From the NCBI GenBank assembly GCA_934338065.1, contig CAKRGX010000016.1:1-34559 (forward strand): a stretch of 34,559 nucleotides of DNA, written 5' to 3'. Below, piece after piece: positions 1 to 7,457 of this stretch (within the stretch, counting starts at the first letter, position 1; each line of letters begins with the position of its first letter). Made by a program: the position numbers and the translations under genes. The notes below the pieces were generated by a model, which searched no databases, was not told where the DNA came from, and saw nothing but the letters and a program-made list of their open reading frames with translations. Origin of the DNA: an uncultured Eubacterium sp. (GTDB taxonomy: Bacteria; Bacillota; Clostridia; Lachnospirales; Lachnospiraceae).

Positions 1-2
1 TC

Positions 3-47
3 TGCGAAAATCAACCTCTTTCGCATCATTCACTTTTGTGCTAGAAT
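3..47 (+). promoter_or_regulatory. Promoter and inverted-repeat operator of the XRE gene
   Basis: An extended -10 (TGC then TAGAAT, 42-47) lies 17 bp from a weak -35 TTTCGC (19-24). A perfect inverted repeat, TGCGAAA (3-9) and TTTCGCA (19-25), overlaps the -35 hexamer. This is a typical place for autorepression by an XRE protein, but the link to the downstream gene is inferred. Confidence 0.5.
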
Positions 48-81
48 AGAATCACAAATATTATTAAGGAGGCAGCACATT

Positions 82-615
82 ATGGTAGGTAAAAAAATCC
101 GGGCATACCGGGAATTCAGAGGATACAGTCAGATACAGTTAGCCGAGCTGTCCGGCATTAACGTAGGTACGATCAGAAAATATGAACTTGGAATCCGGAA
201 TCCAAAACCGGATCAGTTAGAAAAGATAGCAACTGCACTGGGATTAAATGTAAGTGTTTTTCTGGATTTTAATATTGAAACAGTCGGAGATGTACTCTCT
301 CTGTTGTTTTCTATTGATAATTCAGTGAACCTCTCACTTGCCGAGACACCTGAGCAGAAGATTTCACTGACTTTTGATAATCCTACAATGCAGGACTTTT
401 TCAGGAAATGGTGTCAATTTAAAAGTGTCTATGAAAAGGAAAAAGCTGAAATATTAGCTATTGAAGATGAAGATAAAAGACAGGAAGAACTGGATAAGCT
501 CAACGCTACCCAGGAAGAATGGAAACTGCGTGCTATGGGAACTACGATAGGTTGCCATACTATCGTTAAGAAGGGCACTGAAGGCAATGACATCAAGACA
601 TATGATCTGACTTAA
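82..615 (+). CDS. XRE-family helix-turn-helix transcriptional regulator
   Basis: This 177-residue protein has a Cro/C1-type helix-turn-helix in residues about 4-58 (IRAYREFRGYSQIQLAEL, then GTIRKYELG with PDQLEKIATALGL). That arrangement is classic for XRE DNA-binding domains. The rest (60-177) is acidic, contains a charged helix rich in E, K and D around 130-160, and matches no family I can name; it could be a dimerisation or sensing part. The ATG at 82 has a strong AAGGAGG (66-72) at good spacing. The gene stands alone: it is followed by a bidirectional terminator and faces the permuted tRNA-like RNA gene on the other strand. An inverted repeat over its -35 suggests it represses itself. Such regulators are common in mobile elements, but no phage or ICE gene is visible here. 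Confidence 0.85.
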   Translation: MVGKKIRAYREFRGYSQIQLAELSGINVGTIRKYELGIRNPKPDQLEKIATALGLNVSVFLDFNIETVGDVLSLLFSIDNSVNLSLAETPEQKISLTFDNPTMQDFFRKWCQFKSVYEKEKAEILAIEDEDKRQEELDKLNATQEEWKLRAMGTTIGCHTIVKKGTEGNDIKTYDLT

Positions 616-630
616 TTTTGTGCATAAGAA

Positions 631-659
631 AAAGAGCTCACGAAGAGCTCTTTATTTTT
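631..659. terminator. Bidirectional Rho-independent terminator
   Basis: Perfect 9-bp stem AAAGAGCTC (631-639) / GAGCTCTTT (645-653) with a 5-nt loop. The forward strand continues into TTTATTTTT and the reverse strand into TTTTTCTT, so it can end both the XRE transcript and the minus-strand tRNA-like RNA. Confidence 0.85.
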
Positions 660-872
660 GGTGGTCTGGGGGAATTGCTTATTATTCCATGCTACCATTA
701 CACCATATCGCCGCAAATACCCAGACCTACTAATAAGATTTCTTTTTTCATAATATCAATTCCTTTCTTGTAAATGCACTTTTCGATGTCATATACTATT
801 CCCGAAATCATAGAACTCAAAAGAATTCCTAATATGGTGGCGATATCTGGAATCGAACCAGAACCTATTGCT
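659..872 (-). ncRNA. Circularly permuted tRNA-like RNA gene (3' half upstream of 5' half)
   Basis: Read on the minus strand, the predicted transcript opens with a tRNA 3' half: T-arm TCTGG-TTCGATT-CCAGA (862-846), acceptor strand TATCGCC (845-839), discriminator A (838) and encoded CCA (837-835). After a 122-nt spacer comes a 5' half: acceptor strand GGCGATA (712-706), exactly complementary to TATCGCC; a D-arm-like TGGTGTAATGGTAGCAT (705-689); and an anticodon-arm-like hairpin GGAAT (688-684)/ATTCC (675-671). Its loop is 8 nt instead of 7, with U33 at 681 giving an AAG triplet. Joined in normal order the halves make a full cloverleaf opened in the variable loop. The spacer and tail add an 8-bp stem GGTCTGGG (727-720)/CCCAGACC (670-663) that encloses the 5' half and is followed by ACCA (662-659). 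A sigma-70 promoter lies just upstream and a terminator just downstream. Whether it is charged, or serves as a decoy, sensor or attenuator, is unknown. The alternative is a decayed remnant of tandem tRNAs. Confidence 0.6.
698..751 (-). CDS. Possible 17-residue peptide inside the permuted tRNA-like gene
   Basis: An ATG at 751 is preceded by GAAAGGA (767-761) nine bases upstream, a good ribosome binding site. The frame encodes MKKEILLVGLGICGDMV and stops at TAA (700-698) within the D-arm of the tRNA 5' half. Two lysines followed by a short hydrophobic stretch would suit a leader or small membrane-active peptide, but 17 codons can occur by chance. If translated, ribosomes would unwind the acceptor and D-arm strands, so translation and tRNA-like folding would exclude each other. 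No homologue is recognised. Confidence 0.3.
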   Translation of the reverse strand: MKKEILLVGLGICGDMV

Positions 873-878
873 AACTTA

Positions 879-908
879 ATTATAGTGGTAGTGTAGCATT
901 GATTTCAA
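879..908 (-). promoter_or_regulatory. Promoter of the permuted tRNA-like RNA
   Basis: Minus-strand -35 TTGAAA (908-903), 18-bp spacer, consensus -10 TATAAT (884-879). The expected start is near 872, just before the T-arm of the 3' half, which makes the tRNA-like RNA an independent transcript. The spacer, read on the plus strand, resembles the D-arm sequence (14 of 19 positions). Confidence 0.7.
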
Positions 909-933
909 ATTTGTCAATCAACTTTCAAAATTT

Positions 934-952
934 TGTTATCATTCTGTTATCA
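934..952 (+). repeat. Direct repeat of TGTTATCA
   Basis: Two copies of TGTTATCA at 934-941 and 945-952, 11 bp apart, lie in the gene-free stretch before the orphan terminator. Short direct repeats like this can be recombinase arm or core sites, but no integrase gene is in view. Confidence 0.3.
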
Positions 953-953
953 C

Positions 954-993
954 AAACGGTTGTCAGGACTCTCTCCCGGCAACCGTTTTTCTT
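954..993 (+). terminator. Orphan plus-strand Rho-independent terminator
   Basis: Stem AAACGGTTG (954-962) / CAACCGTTT (980-988) followed by TTTCTTT on the plus strand. No plus-strand gene precedes it after 659, so it ends either an unannotated short RNA starting in 860-950 or read-through from the XRE gene. Together with 1042-1071 it shields the str operon end. Confidence 0.6.
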
Positions 994-1041
994 TATCATT
1001 CGTTATTCTTTTCCGACTTATTTAACTTTTTTAAGCAACAG

Positions 1042-1071
1042 AAAAACCCCAGAAACACAAGGTTTCTGGGG
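1042..1071 (-). terminator. Terminator of the str operon (after tuf)
   Basis: Minus strand: 10-bp stem CCCCAGAAAC (1071-1062) / GTTTCTGGGG (1056-1047) followed by TTTTTC, about 60 bp past the tuf stop codon. Confidence 0.85.
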
Positions 1072-1128
1072 TATCTTACGTTTGGACACAACGTTATCTT
1101 GCGATAACAAATCTATATTCAGATTGTA

Positions 1129-2316
1129 TTACTCGATGATTGTAGCAACACGTCCTGATCCTACAGTACGTCCACCTTCACGGATAGCGAATGTAAGACC
1201 CTGATCCATAGCGATTGGGTGGATCAATTCGATAGTCATCTCTACGTTATCTCCAGGCATGCACATCTCTGTTCCCTCTGGTAACTGGATAACACCTGTT
1301 ACGTCAGTTGTACGGAAGTAGAACTGTGGACGGTAGTTACTGAAGAAAGGTTTATGACGTCCGCCTTCTTCCTTCTTCAATACATACACCTGTGCAGTAA
1401 ACTTTGTATGGCATGTCAATGAACCTGGCTTAGAAAGAACCTGACCTCTTTCGATATCAGTCTTCTGAATACCACGAAGAAGTACACCAGCGTTATCACC
1501 AGCCTGAGCCTCATCCAACTCTTTGTGGAACATCTCGATACCAGTTACAACAGACTTCTGAGTCTCTTCTTTAATACCAACGATTTCTACTTCATCATTC
1601 AAGTGAAGTGTACCAGCCTCTACACGTCCTGTAGCAACTGTACCACGACCTGTAATAGAGAATACATCCTCTACAGGCATAACGAATGGCTTATCTGTAT
1701 CACGCTGTGGATCTGGGATATATGCATCAACAGTATCCATAAGCTCCATAATCTTGTCGCCCCACTCGCTGCTTGGATCTTCCAAAGCTTTCAAAGCAGA
1801 ACCTTTGATGATTGGGCAATCTGTGAAGTCATACTCCTCAAGCTGCTCTGTTACTTCCATCTCTACAAGTTCGATCAGCTCATCATCGTCTACCATATCA
1901 CATTTGTTCAAGAATACTACGATATAAGGTACACCTACCTGACGGGAAAGAAGGATATGCTCTTTTGTCTGAGCCATAACACCGTCAGTAGCAGCTACTA
2001 CAAGAATAGCTCCATCCATCTGAGCAGCACCAGTGATCATGTTCTTAACGTAGTCAGCATGTCCTGGACAGTCAACGTGTGCGTAGTGTCTCTTCTCTGT
2101 CTCATACTCAACGTGAGCTGTAGAAATTGTGATACCACGTTCTCTTTCTTCTGGAGCCTTATCGATGTTCTCAAAATCAGTAGCTTCGTTACCAGATACT
2201 CTCTCAGCCAATACCTTTGTGATAGCAGCTGTCAATGTTGTTTTACCATGATCTACGTGACCAATAGTACCAATGTTACAATGTGGTTTAGTTCTAACAT
2301 ACTTTTCCTTAGCCAT
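1129..2316 (-). CDS. tuf: Elongation factor Tu
   Basis: EF-Tu is the cytoplasmic GTPase that carries aminoacyl-tRNA to the ribosomal A site. The 395-residue protein starts [27 protein letters not shown]. It has the P-loop GHVDHGKT, the switch [10 protein letters not shown] and the NKCD base-recognition motif, followed by the two beta-barrel domains ([32 protein letters not shown]) and the usual C-terminus. The upstream in-frame ATG at 2337 is rejected because GGAGG (2331-2327) sits correctly only for the ATG at 2316. It is the last gene of rpsL-rpsG-fusA-tuf and has its own strong promoter in the fusA-tuf gap, so it can be made in excess over EF-G. Length and motifs are fully typical. Confidence 0.99.
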   Translation of the reverse strand: MAKEKYVRTKPHCNIGTIGHVDHGKTTLTAAITKVLAERVSGNEATDFENIDKAPEERERGITISTAHVEYETEKRHYAHVDCPGHADYVKNMITGAAQMDGAILVVAATDGVMAQTKEHILLSRQVGVPYIVVFLNKCDMVDDDELIELVEMEVTEQLEEYDFTDCPIIKGSALKALEDPSSEWGDKIMELMDTVDAYIPDPQRDTDKPFVMPVEDVFSITGRGTVATGRVEAGTLHLNDEVEIVGIKEETQKSVVTGIEMFHKELDEAQAGDNAGVLLRGIQKTDIERGQVLSKPGSLTCHTKFTAQVYVLKKEEGGRHKPFFSNYRPQFYFRTTDVTGVIQLPEGTEMCMPGDNVEMTIELIHPIAMDQGLTFAIREGGRTVGSGRVATIIE

Positions 2317-2374
2317 TTCTAAACGTCCTCCTAACAATTTTCATTTTTAATAATTTTCTTTTACATATAGCCTA

Positions 2375-2403
2375 ATTATAGGTGATTGCTTATAAAAAAG
2401 CAA
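2375..2403 (-). promoter_or_regulatory. Internal promoter for tuf
   Basis: Minus-strand TTGCTT (2403-2398), 17-bp spacer, TATAAT (2380-2375), lying between the fusA stop and tuf. TTGCTT and the AAGCAA in the spacer can pair, so a weak hairpin overlaps the -35. It gives tuf transcription independent of the rpsL promoter. Confidence 0.75.
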
Positions 2404-2412
2404 GACCCAAAT

Positions 2413-4533
2413 TTACTGTCCATTTCTCTGTGCCAGGACTTTTTCCTGTACATTCTTCGGACACTTATCATATCTCTCAAAGAACATGGAGTAGTTACCG
2501 CGTCCCTGAGTAGATGAACGAAGTTCTGTTGAATATCCAAACATCTCTGCCAGTGGAACAAATGCGCGGACGATCTTACCACCACCGATATCATCCATAC
2601 CTTCAATCTGACCACGTTTTGCATTCAGACTTCCGATTACATCACCCATGTATTCTTCCGGCATTGTAACTTCAACCTTCATGATAGGCTCAAGCAGTAC
2701 AGCATCACCCTTCTTCATAGCTTCTTTGAAAGCCATAGAACCAGCAATGTGGAATGCCATTTCACTGGAATCGACTTCATGGTAAGAACCATCATAGCAG
2801 TTAGCGTGAATACCAAGTACCGGGAATCCAGCCAGAATACCTGCCTGAGCAGCTTCCTGAATACCTTCATCTACAGCAGGAATATATTCCTTAGGAATCG
2901 CACCACCAACTACAGTAGATTCAAATTCGTATGTGGACTCGCCATTCGGATCCATCGGTGTGAAGCGCACACGGCAGTGACCATACTGACCACGACCACC
3001 AGACTGCTTAGCATATTTGCTGTCAATCTCAACTTCTTTTGTAAATGTTTCTTTGTATGCAACCTGAGGAGCACCTACATTTGCTTCAACTTTAAATTCA
3101 CGAAGCAGACGGTCTACGATAACTTCCAAGTGAAGTTCGCCCATTCCGGCAATGATTGTCTGACCAGTTTCCTGATCTGTATGAGCACGGAATGTAGGAT
3201 CCTCTTCTGCCAGCTTAGCAAGAGCCTCACCCATCTTACCCTGATCATTCTTTGTCTTAGGCTCGATAGCCAGCTCAATAACCGGTTCAGGGAATTCCAT
3301 AGACTCAAGAATAACCGGATGCTTCTCATCACAGATAGTATCACCAGTTGTTGTTAATTTAAAACCAACAGCTGCGGCAATATCACCTGAGTACACTTTA
3401 TCAATTTCATTTCTCTTATTAGCATGCATCTGCACAATACGTCCTACACGCTCTTTCTTACCTTTTGTAGCATTCAATACATAAGAACCAGAGTTCATTG
3501 TACCAGAGTAAACACGGAAGAATGCTAATTTACCAACGAATGGATCGGCCATGATCTTAAATGCCAAAGCTGAGAATGGCTCATCATCAGAAGAACGACG
3601 AGTAACTTCATTTCCATCTTCGTCAATACCTGTAATATCAGGAATGTCTGTCGGTGCCGGCATATACTCAATAACACCATCAAGTAACTTCTGTACACCT
3701 TTATTCTTATAGGCAGAACCACAAAATACCGGAACAGCCTCGTTTGCGATTGTTCCTTTACGAAGAGCTTTCTTCATATCATCGATAGAAGGTACTTCAT
3801 CTTCGAGATACTGCATCATCAGATCATCATCGAGTTCACAAACCTTCTCAACAAGGTTGTCATGCCATTCCTGAGCAAGATCTTTCAGATCATCAGGAAT
3901 CTCTGTAATCTCGATATCCTCACCTTTGTCATCTTTATAATAATATGCTTCCATCTCAAACAGATCGATCAAACCGATGAAATCATCTTCTTTTCCAATC
4001 GGAATCTGAACAGGGATTGCATTTTTGCCCAGACGGTCAATAATCGTCTGAACAGACATGAAAAAGTCTGCACCCATTTTATCCATCTTGTTGATGAATG
4101 CCATACGAGGTACATTATAAGTGTCAGCCTGACGCCATACATTCTCTGACTGAGGCTCAACACCAGCTTTCGCATCAAACACACCTACAGCTCCGTCTAA
4201 CACACGCAGAGAACGCTCAACCTCTACAGTAAAGTCTACGTGTCCAGGAGTATCGATGATGTTGACACGATGCTCTAAAGCACCAGCCTTTGGTTTGTGA
4301 TGGTCTTCCAGTGTCCAGTGGCAGGTCGTAGCAGCAGAAGTAATGGTAATACCTCTTTCCTGTTCCTGCTCCATCCAGTCCATGGTAGAAGCGCCATCGT
4401 GAGTCTCACCAATTTTATAGTTAACACCGGTATAGTAAAGAATACGCTCTGTAAGCGTTGTCTTACCAGCATCAATATGAGCCATGATACCGATATTTCT
4501 GGTGCGTTCCAATGGATATTCTCTTCCAGCCAA
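2413..4533 (-). CDS. fusA: Elongation factor G
   Basis: EF-G is the GTPase that drives ribosomal translocation and, with RRF, ribosome recycling. The 706-residue protein begins with the G domain ([32 protein letters not shown]) and continues through domain II ([18 protein letters not shown]) and domains III-V ([24 protein letters not shown]). It ends with the family's [20 protein letters not shown] region. The start codon is TTG (4533-4531), with AGGAGG seven bases upstream and no better ATG nearby; the second residue, Ala, fits known EF-G N-termini. It lies between rpsG and tuf in the str operon. Nothing is missing, and no extra copy or FusB-type element is visible here. Confidence 0.98.
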   Translation of the reverse strand: MAGREYPLERTRNIGIMAHIDAGKTTLTERILYYTGVNYKIGETHDGASTMDWMEQEQERGITITSAATTCHWTLEDHHKPKAGALEHRVNIIDTPGHVDFTVEVERSLRVLDGAVGVFDAKAGVEPQSENVWRQADTYNVPRMAFINKMDKMGADFFMSVQTIIDRLGKNAIPVQIPIGKEDDFIGLIDLFEMEAYYYKDDKGEDIEITEIPDDLKDLAQEWHDNLVEKVCELDDDLMMQYLEDEVPSIDDMKKALRKGTIANEAVPVFCGSAYKNKGVQKLLDGVIEYMPAPTDIPDITGIDEDGNEVTRRSSDDEPFSALAFKIMADPFVGKLAFFRVYSGTMNSGSYVLNATKGKKERVGRIVQMHANKRNEIDKVYSGDIAAAVGFKLTTTGDTICDEKHPVILESMEFPEPVIELAIEPKTKNDQGKMGEALAKLAEEDPTFRAHTDQETGQTIIAGMGELHLEVIVDRLLREFKVEANVGAPQVAYKETFTKEVEIDSKYAKQSGGRGQYGHCRVRFTPMDPNGESTYEFESTVVGGAIPKEYIPAVDEGIQEAAQAGILAGFPVLGIHANCYDGSYHEVDSSEMAFHIAGSMAFKEAMKKGDAVLLEPIMKVEVTMPEEYMGDVIGSLNAKRGQIEGMDDIGGGKIVRAFVPLAEMFGYSTELRSSTQGRGNYSMFFERYDKCPKNVQEKVLAQRNGQ

Positions 4534-4582
4534 AACTATTTCCTCCTTATTTCATAATCACGCGCAGTTGCAAGCAGGCATC

Positions 4583-5053
4583 TTACCATCTGTAATGTGC
4601 AAATGCCTTGTTTGCCTCTGCCATCTTGTGCATATCTTCTTTCTTCTTTACAGATGCACCAGTGTTGTTGGCAGCATCCATAATCTCATTGGCCAATCTT
4701 TCTTTCATTGTTTTCTCACCACGACCGCGAGAATACGTAGTCAACCAACGAAGAGCCAATGCCTGTCTGCGGTCAGGACGTACTTCGATCGGAACCTGAT
4801 AAGTGGAACCACCGATACGTCTCGCTTTAACCTCGAGTTCAGGCATTACGTTGTTCATAGCCTCATCAAATACTTCCAAAGCATCTTTGCCAGTCTGCTC
4901 TGCAACCTGCTCAAATGCTCCGTATACGATTTTCTGAGCAACGCCCTTTTTACCGTCCAGCATGATATTGTTAATCAGCTTTGTAACAATCTTATTCTTG
5001 TATACTGGATCAGCCAATACATCTCTTTTCTGAATATGTCCTTTACGTGGCAC
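4583..5053 (-). CDS. rpsG: 30S ribosomal protein S7
   Basis: S7 nucleates assembly of the 30S head and contacts tRNA at the E site. The start is GTG (5053-5051) behind GGAGGG. It yields a 156-residue protein beginning [17 protein letters not shown], the expected length and N-terminus. The longer in-frame start at 5110 would add 19 residues found in no S7 and is rejected. Conserved blocks include [33 protein letters not shown] and [15 protein letters not shown]. It is the second gene of the str operon, 131 bp after rpsL and 49 bp before fusA. In other bacteria S7 represses this operon by binding the rpsL-rpsG spacer; I did not find a clear matching fold here. Confidence 0.98.
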   Translation of the reverse strand: MPRKGHIQKRDVLADPVYKNKIVTKLINNIMLDGKKGVAQKIVYGAFEQVAEQTGKDALEVFDEAMNNVMPELEVKARRIGGSTYQVPIEVRPDRRQALALRWLTTYSRGRGEKTMKERLANEIMDAANNTGASVKKKEDMHKMAEANKAFAHYRW

Positions 5054-5184
5054 GTTACTTCCCTCCTTAATAATGATTAATTCACAGGTACTCACGACTT
5101 GTGTCCGCACCAGCTTAAAGTTTGCTTACTTCTATAAATATATAATAAGATGCAAAAATTAATCCGGTACTTTTTTAAATTAGC

Positions 5185-5604
5185 TTACTTTGCAGCTTTC
5201 GGTTTCTTTGCTCCGTATTTAGAACGAGCCTGCTTACGATTAGCAACACCTGCTGTATCCAATGTACCACGAATGATATGATATCTGGTACCTGGCAGAT
5301 CCTTAACACGTCCACCACGAATCATAACAACACTATGCTCCTGAAGGTTGTGTCCTTCACCTGGGATATAGCTTGTTACTTCGATACCGTTTGAAAGACG
5401 AACTCTGGCGATCTTACGAAGAGCTGAGTTAGGCTTCTTAGGTGTAGCAGTACGAACAACAGTACAAACACCACGCTTCTGTGGAGAGCTTGTGTTAACA
5501 GACTTCTTCTTCAAAGAGTTGTAGGATGACTGCAGTGCTGGAGAATTAGATTTCTTAGCAACCGATTTTCTTCCCTGCTTTACTAATTGGTTAAAAGTTG
5601 GCAT
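5185..5604 (-). CDS. rpsL: 30S ribosomal protein S12
   Basis: S12 lies at the decoding centre and sets reading accuracy. The 139-residue protein has the [10 protein letters not shown] loop and the GRVKDLPG loop with the Lys residues whose change gives streptomycin resistance. Both are wild type, so the sequence predicts a streptomycin-sensitive ribosome. [20 protein letters not shown] is intact, including the Asp usually methylthiolated by RimO. It is about 15 residues longer than E. coli S12 owing to an insert near residues 19-40, which is usual in Firmicutes. The ATG at 5604 follows AGGAGGTG. It is the first gene of the str operon, and its promoter overlaps the end of the preceding cvpA-like gene. 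Confidence 0.98.
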   Translation of the reverse strand: MPTFNQLVKQGRKSVAKKSNSPALQSSYNSLKKKSVNTSSPQKRGVCTVVRTATPKKPNSALRKIARVRLSNGIEVTSYIPGEGHNLQEHSVVMIRGGRVKDLPGTRYHIIRGTLDTAGVANRKQARSKYGAKKPKAAK

Positions 5605-5680
5605 TAATTTTCACCTCCTGTAGTTTATTCTGTGCAAACGTCATCTTTATGCGCCTTTATGTTCCATATTTCAGGTACAC

Positions 5681-5730
5681 AAAAAGCCCACACGACACAC
5701 ATGCTAAATTATTATATCGTGCGGGCTTTT
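5681..5730 (-). terminator. Terminator of the CvpA-like operon, with the rpsL promoter inside its loop
   Basis: Arms 5730-5717 and 5695-5681 pair (AAAAGCCC with GGGCTTTT and CACGA with TCGTG, one mismatch) and are followed by TTTTTGTG on the minus strand. The loop (5716-5696) contains the -10 of the rpsL promoter, so only read-through RNA from upstream carries both arms. Confidence 0.8.
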
Positions 5731-5739
5731 CTTTGTCAA
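5711..5739 (-). promoter_or_regulatory. Consensus promoter of the rpsL-rpsG-fusA-tuf operon
   Basis: Perfect TTGACA (5739-5734), 17-bp spacer, perfect TATAAT (5716-5711). The -35 overlaps the TGA stop of the cvpA-like gene. The predicted start near 5704 lies in the loop of the upstream terminator, so RNA begun here lacks the 5' arm and escapes termination. Confidence 0.9.
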
Positions 5740-6218
5740 GAAAAAATATTTAAATTACTAATTGATCTGCTTACTGAGTCTAAAACATCCGACAATATTG
5801 CACTCTGTTTCACACAAGGATAAATCTCACGGCACCATTCTGCCTGTCTGCTCATGCTGATAATAAAAAGAACCACACACACTACGAGGATCCCCAGAAC
5901 ACCCCCAAGCAATGCCCCTCCTATTTTATTCAGCCCATGCAGCACCGGAATCTTATCAACCAGCCGGAGCACTCGTGCGATCAATCCGAGAATAACAGCC
6001 GCAGCTGCCATCGCGATCAGAACTGCTGCCCCGGTCCCCCAGCCAATATCGTCCGGCAGCATTTTCGCAATTACCGGATATACGGCAAAGGCGAAAGCAA
6101 TCATCAACACCATCTTTACCAGGGAATATAATGTCAAAAGAAACCCTCTTACTGCTCCTGCGATCACTCCTGCCAAAACAACAGCGAGTGCGGTCAACTC
6201 AACTATATATGGCTGCAT
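5736..6218 (-). CDS. CvpA-family integral membrane protein
   Basis: This 160-residue protein shows four hydrophobic segments (about 5-25, 30-50, 62-83 and 100-124). Its layout is that of the CvpA / colicin V production family: an N-terminal GVIAGAVRGF motif after the first helix and a Gly/Ala-rich third and fourth helix with LNKIGGALLGGVLGILVV. The exact role of the family is not settled; members are linked to biofilm, envelope stress and cell-surface processes. The ATG at 6218 has GGGAGGAG upstream. It is the last gene of an operon with the DUF5711 gene (22 bp gap) and the MPN-like gene. Its stop codon overlaps the -35 box of the str operon promoter. Confidence 0.8.
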   Translation of the reverse strand: MQPYIVELTALAVVLAGVIAGAVRGFLLTLYSLVKMVLMIAFAFAVYPVIAKMLPDDIGWGTGAAVLIAMAAAAVILGLIARVLRLVDKIPVLHGLNKIGGALLGGVLGILVVCVVLFIISMSRQAEWCREIYPCVKQSAILSDVLDSVSRSISNLNIFS

Positions 6219-6240
6219 TTCTTTTCTCCTCCCGTATTTC

Positions 6241-7386
6241 TCACTTACTCAAAGTAATTCTTTGAATCGTGGAACTATCGATCAATGTATATTCATTACC
6301 CGATGTGGCAGGCAGTACCGCCTGTATCTCCTGTCCAAATTCATGCAAAAACTTTTCATGTCCGTTAAACCTTATGATATAGCAGGAACGATTGCCCGTA
6401 AAAACAATCTCCGAATCATAAACCTGCATATCATCATACTCATATGAAATCTTTTTATTTAACTTTTCTCTTCCTTTACCATCATATAAAAGAAGTGTTT
6501 GATTGTCTGCTTTTCCTTCTTTTGCCGTAACAACGGCAATCACATCATCCCCATAAGACACACTTTTTATCTGTTCATCAAAATTTTTTTCAACTTCGAT
6601 CCGTGGCTGACGCATTTCTTCAAAAACGGTATATCCTTTTTCACGAAAAACAGCAACCTCTTCATCATCTATAAATTCTATCCGTGCTAGCATTTCGCTC
6701 CCAAAAGATTTACCACCTACTAAAGTATTTTTTTCCTGGCCAACTTCTGTAAAATTATAAAAACTAACTTTCGTCTCAATCGTTGTTCCGCTCACGACAA
6801 GATGGGCAGTAACCACGCTTTTACCATCTGGAGAAATATCAAAATCAATCGGATATCCTTCTTCCTGAACATTGGTGGGAATCTCTACCAGTAGTTTTTC
6901 TGCCGGATCATATGGATTATAAATATTAAGCACATTTGAATCCTTATCCTTTAACAAAACAGCAACCACCCCCTGTCTTGCCACTTTAGCACGCACAATA
7001 GGAAGACTGGTCTCTATGCTTGTCCCCTCATCTTTTCCGTTATAAACATAGAACTCTTTGCCATCGACATCTGCCACCACAACATAATCGCCACACACAT
7101 CTACCTGTGGCCGTTTCATTTCATATCCGCCATTCCAAAGACTCTTTCCCTGATTATCAATCTCGCTGATCCCGCTCCGGCTGTATTTTAAAATATTATT
7201 ATTGTAATATTGATACGTAACATTGTTACTGTCACTGCGTTCCACCTTGCTTTTTACCTCATAATTTTCAAAACAGCGGTTGTTATAAAGATAGAAAAAT
7301 ACACCAATCGCTGATGCAAGCAAAATTGCGCCAAGAACAGAAATAATGATAACTATCTTCTGTTTCTTTTTCCCTGAAAATTCCAT
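6241..7386 (-). CDS. DUF5711-type membrane-anchored beta-propeller-like protein
   Basis: This 381-residue protein has a short basic N-terminus (MEFSGKKKQK), one membrane segment (about 11-33), then an extracellular region of repeated beta-strand units such as YSRSGISEIDNQGKSLWNGG, PQVDVCGDYVVVADVDGKEF and FDISPDGKSVVTAHLV. Such GD-VVVAD and SPDGK patterns are usual in PQQ/WD40-like propellers, and the protein fits DUF5711, a family of unknown function common in Lachnospiraceae. There is no catalytic motif. The ATG at 7386 has AGAAGGGAA upstream. It sits between the MPN-like gene and the cvpA-like gene on one transcript, suggesting a shared envelope role. Confidence 0.75.
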   Translation of the reverse strand: MEFSGKKKQKIVIIISVLGAILLASAIGVFFYLYNNRCFENYEVKSKVERSDSNNVTYQYYNNNILKYSRSGISEIDNQGKSLWNGGYEMKRPQVDVCGDYVVVADVDGKEFYVYNGKDEGTSIETSLPIVRAKVARQGVVAVLLKDKDSNVLNIYNPYDPAEKLLVEIPTNVQEEGYPIDFDISPDGKSVVTAHLVVSGTTIETKVSFYNFTEVGQEKNTLVGGKSFGSEMLARIEFIDDEEVAVFREKGYTVFEEMRQPRIEVEKNFDEQIKSVSYGDDVIAVVTAKEGKADNQTLLLYDGKGREKLNKKISYEYDDMQVYDSEIVFTGNRSCYIIRFNGHEKFLHEFGQEIQAVLPATSGNEYTLIDSSTIQRITLSK

Positions 7387-7457
7387 ATCGTTCCCTTCTT
7401 ATGCAAAGATCTTTTGTTCACCAAACAGATACTGTCTCATTATACCACACCGCTGTT

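Noticed and set aside
661..727. Reading 659-727 as one ordinary tRNA with acceptor GGTCTGG/CCAGACC and ACCA
   Set aside because: The arm before the 3' acceptor strand lacks a TTCRA loop, and the interior is too short for three arms; the permuted reading explains more of the sequence.
1..1128. Prophage or ICE end
   Set aside because: Only an XRE gene and short repeats are present; no integrase, portal, relaxase or matching att repeat is seen in the window.
899..1204. Open frame of 101 codons on the plus strand
   Set aside because: It crosses two terminators and the end of tuf, has no ribosome binding site, and no family resemblance.
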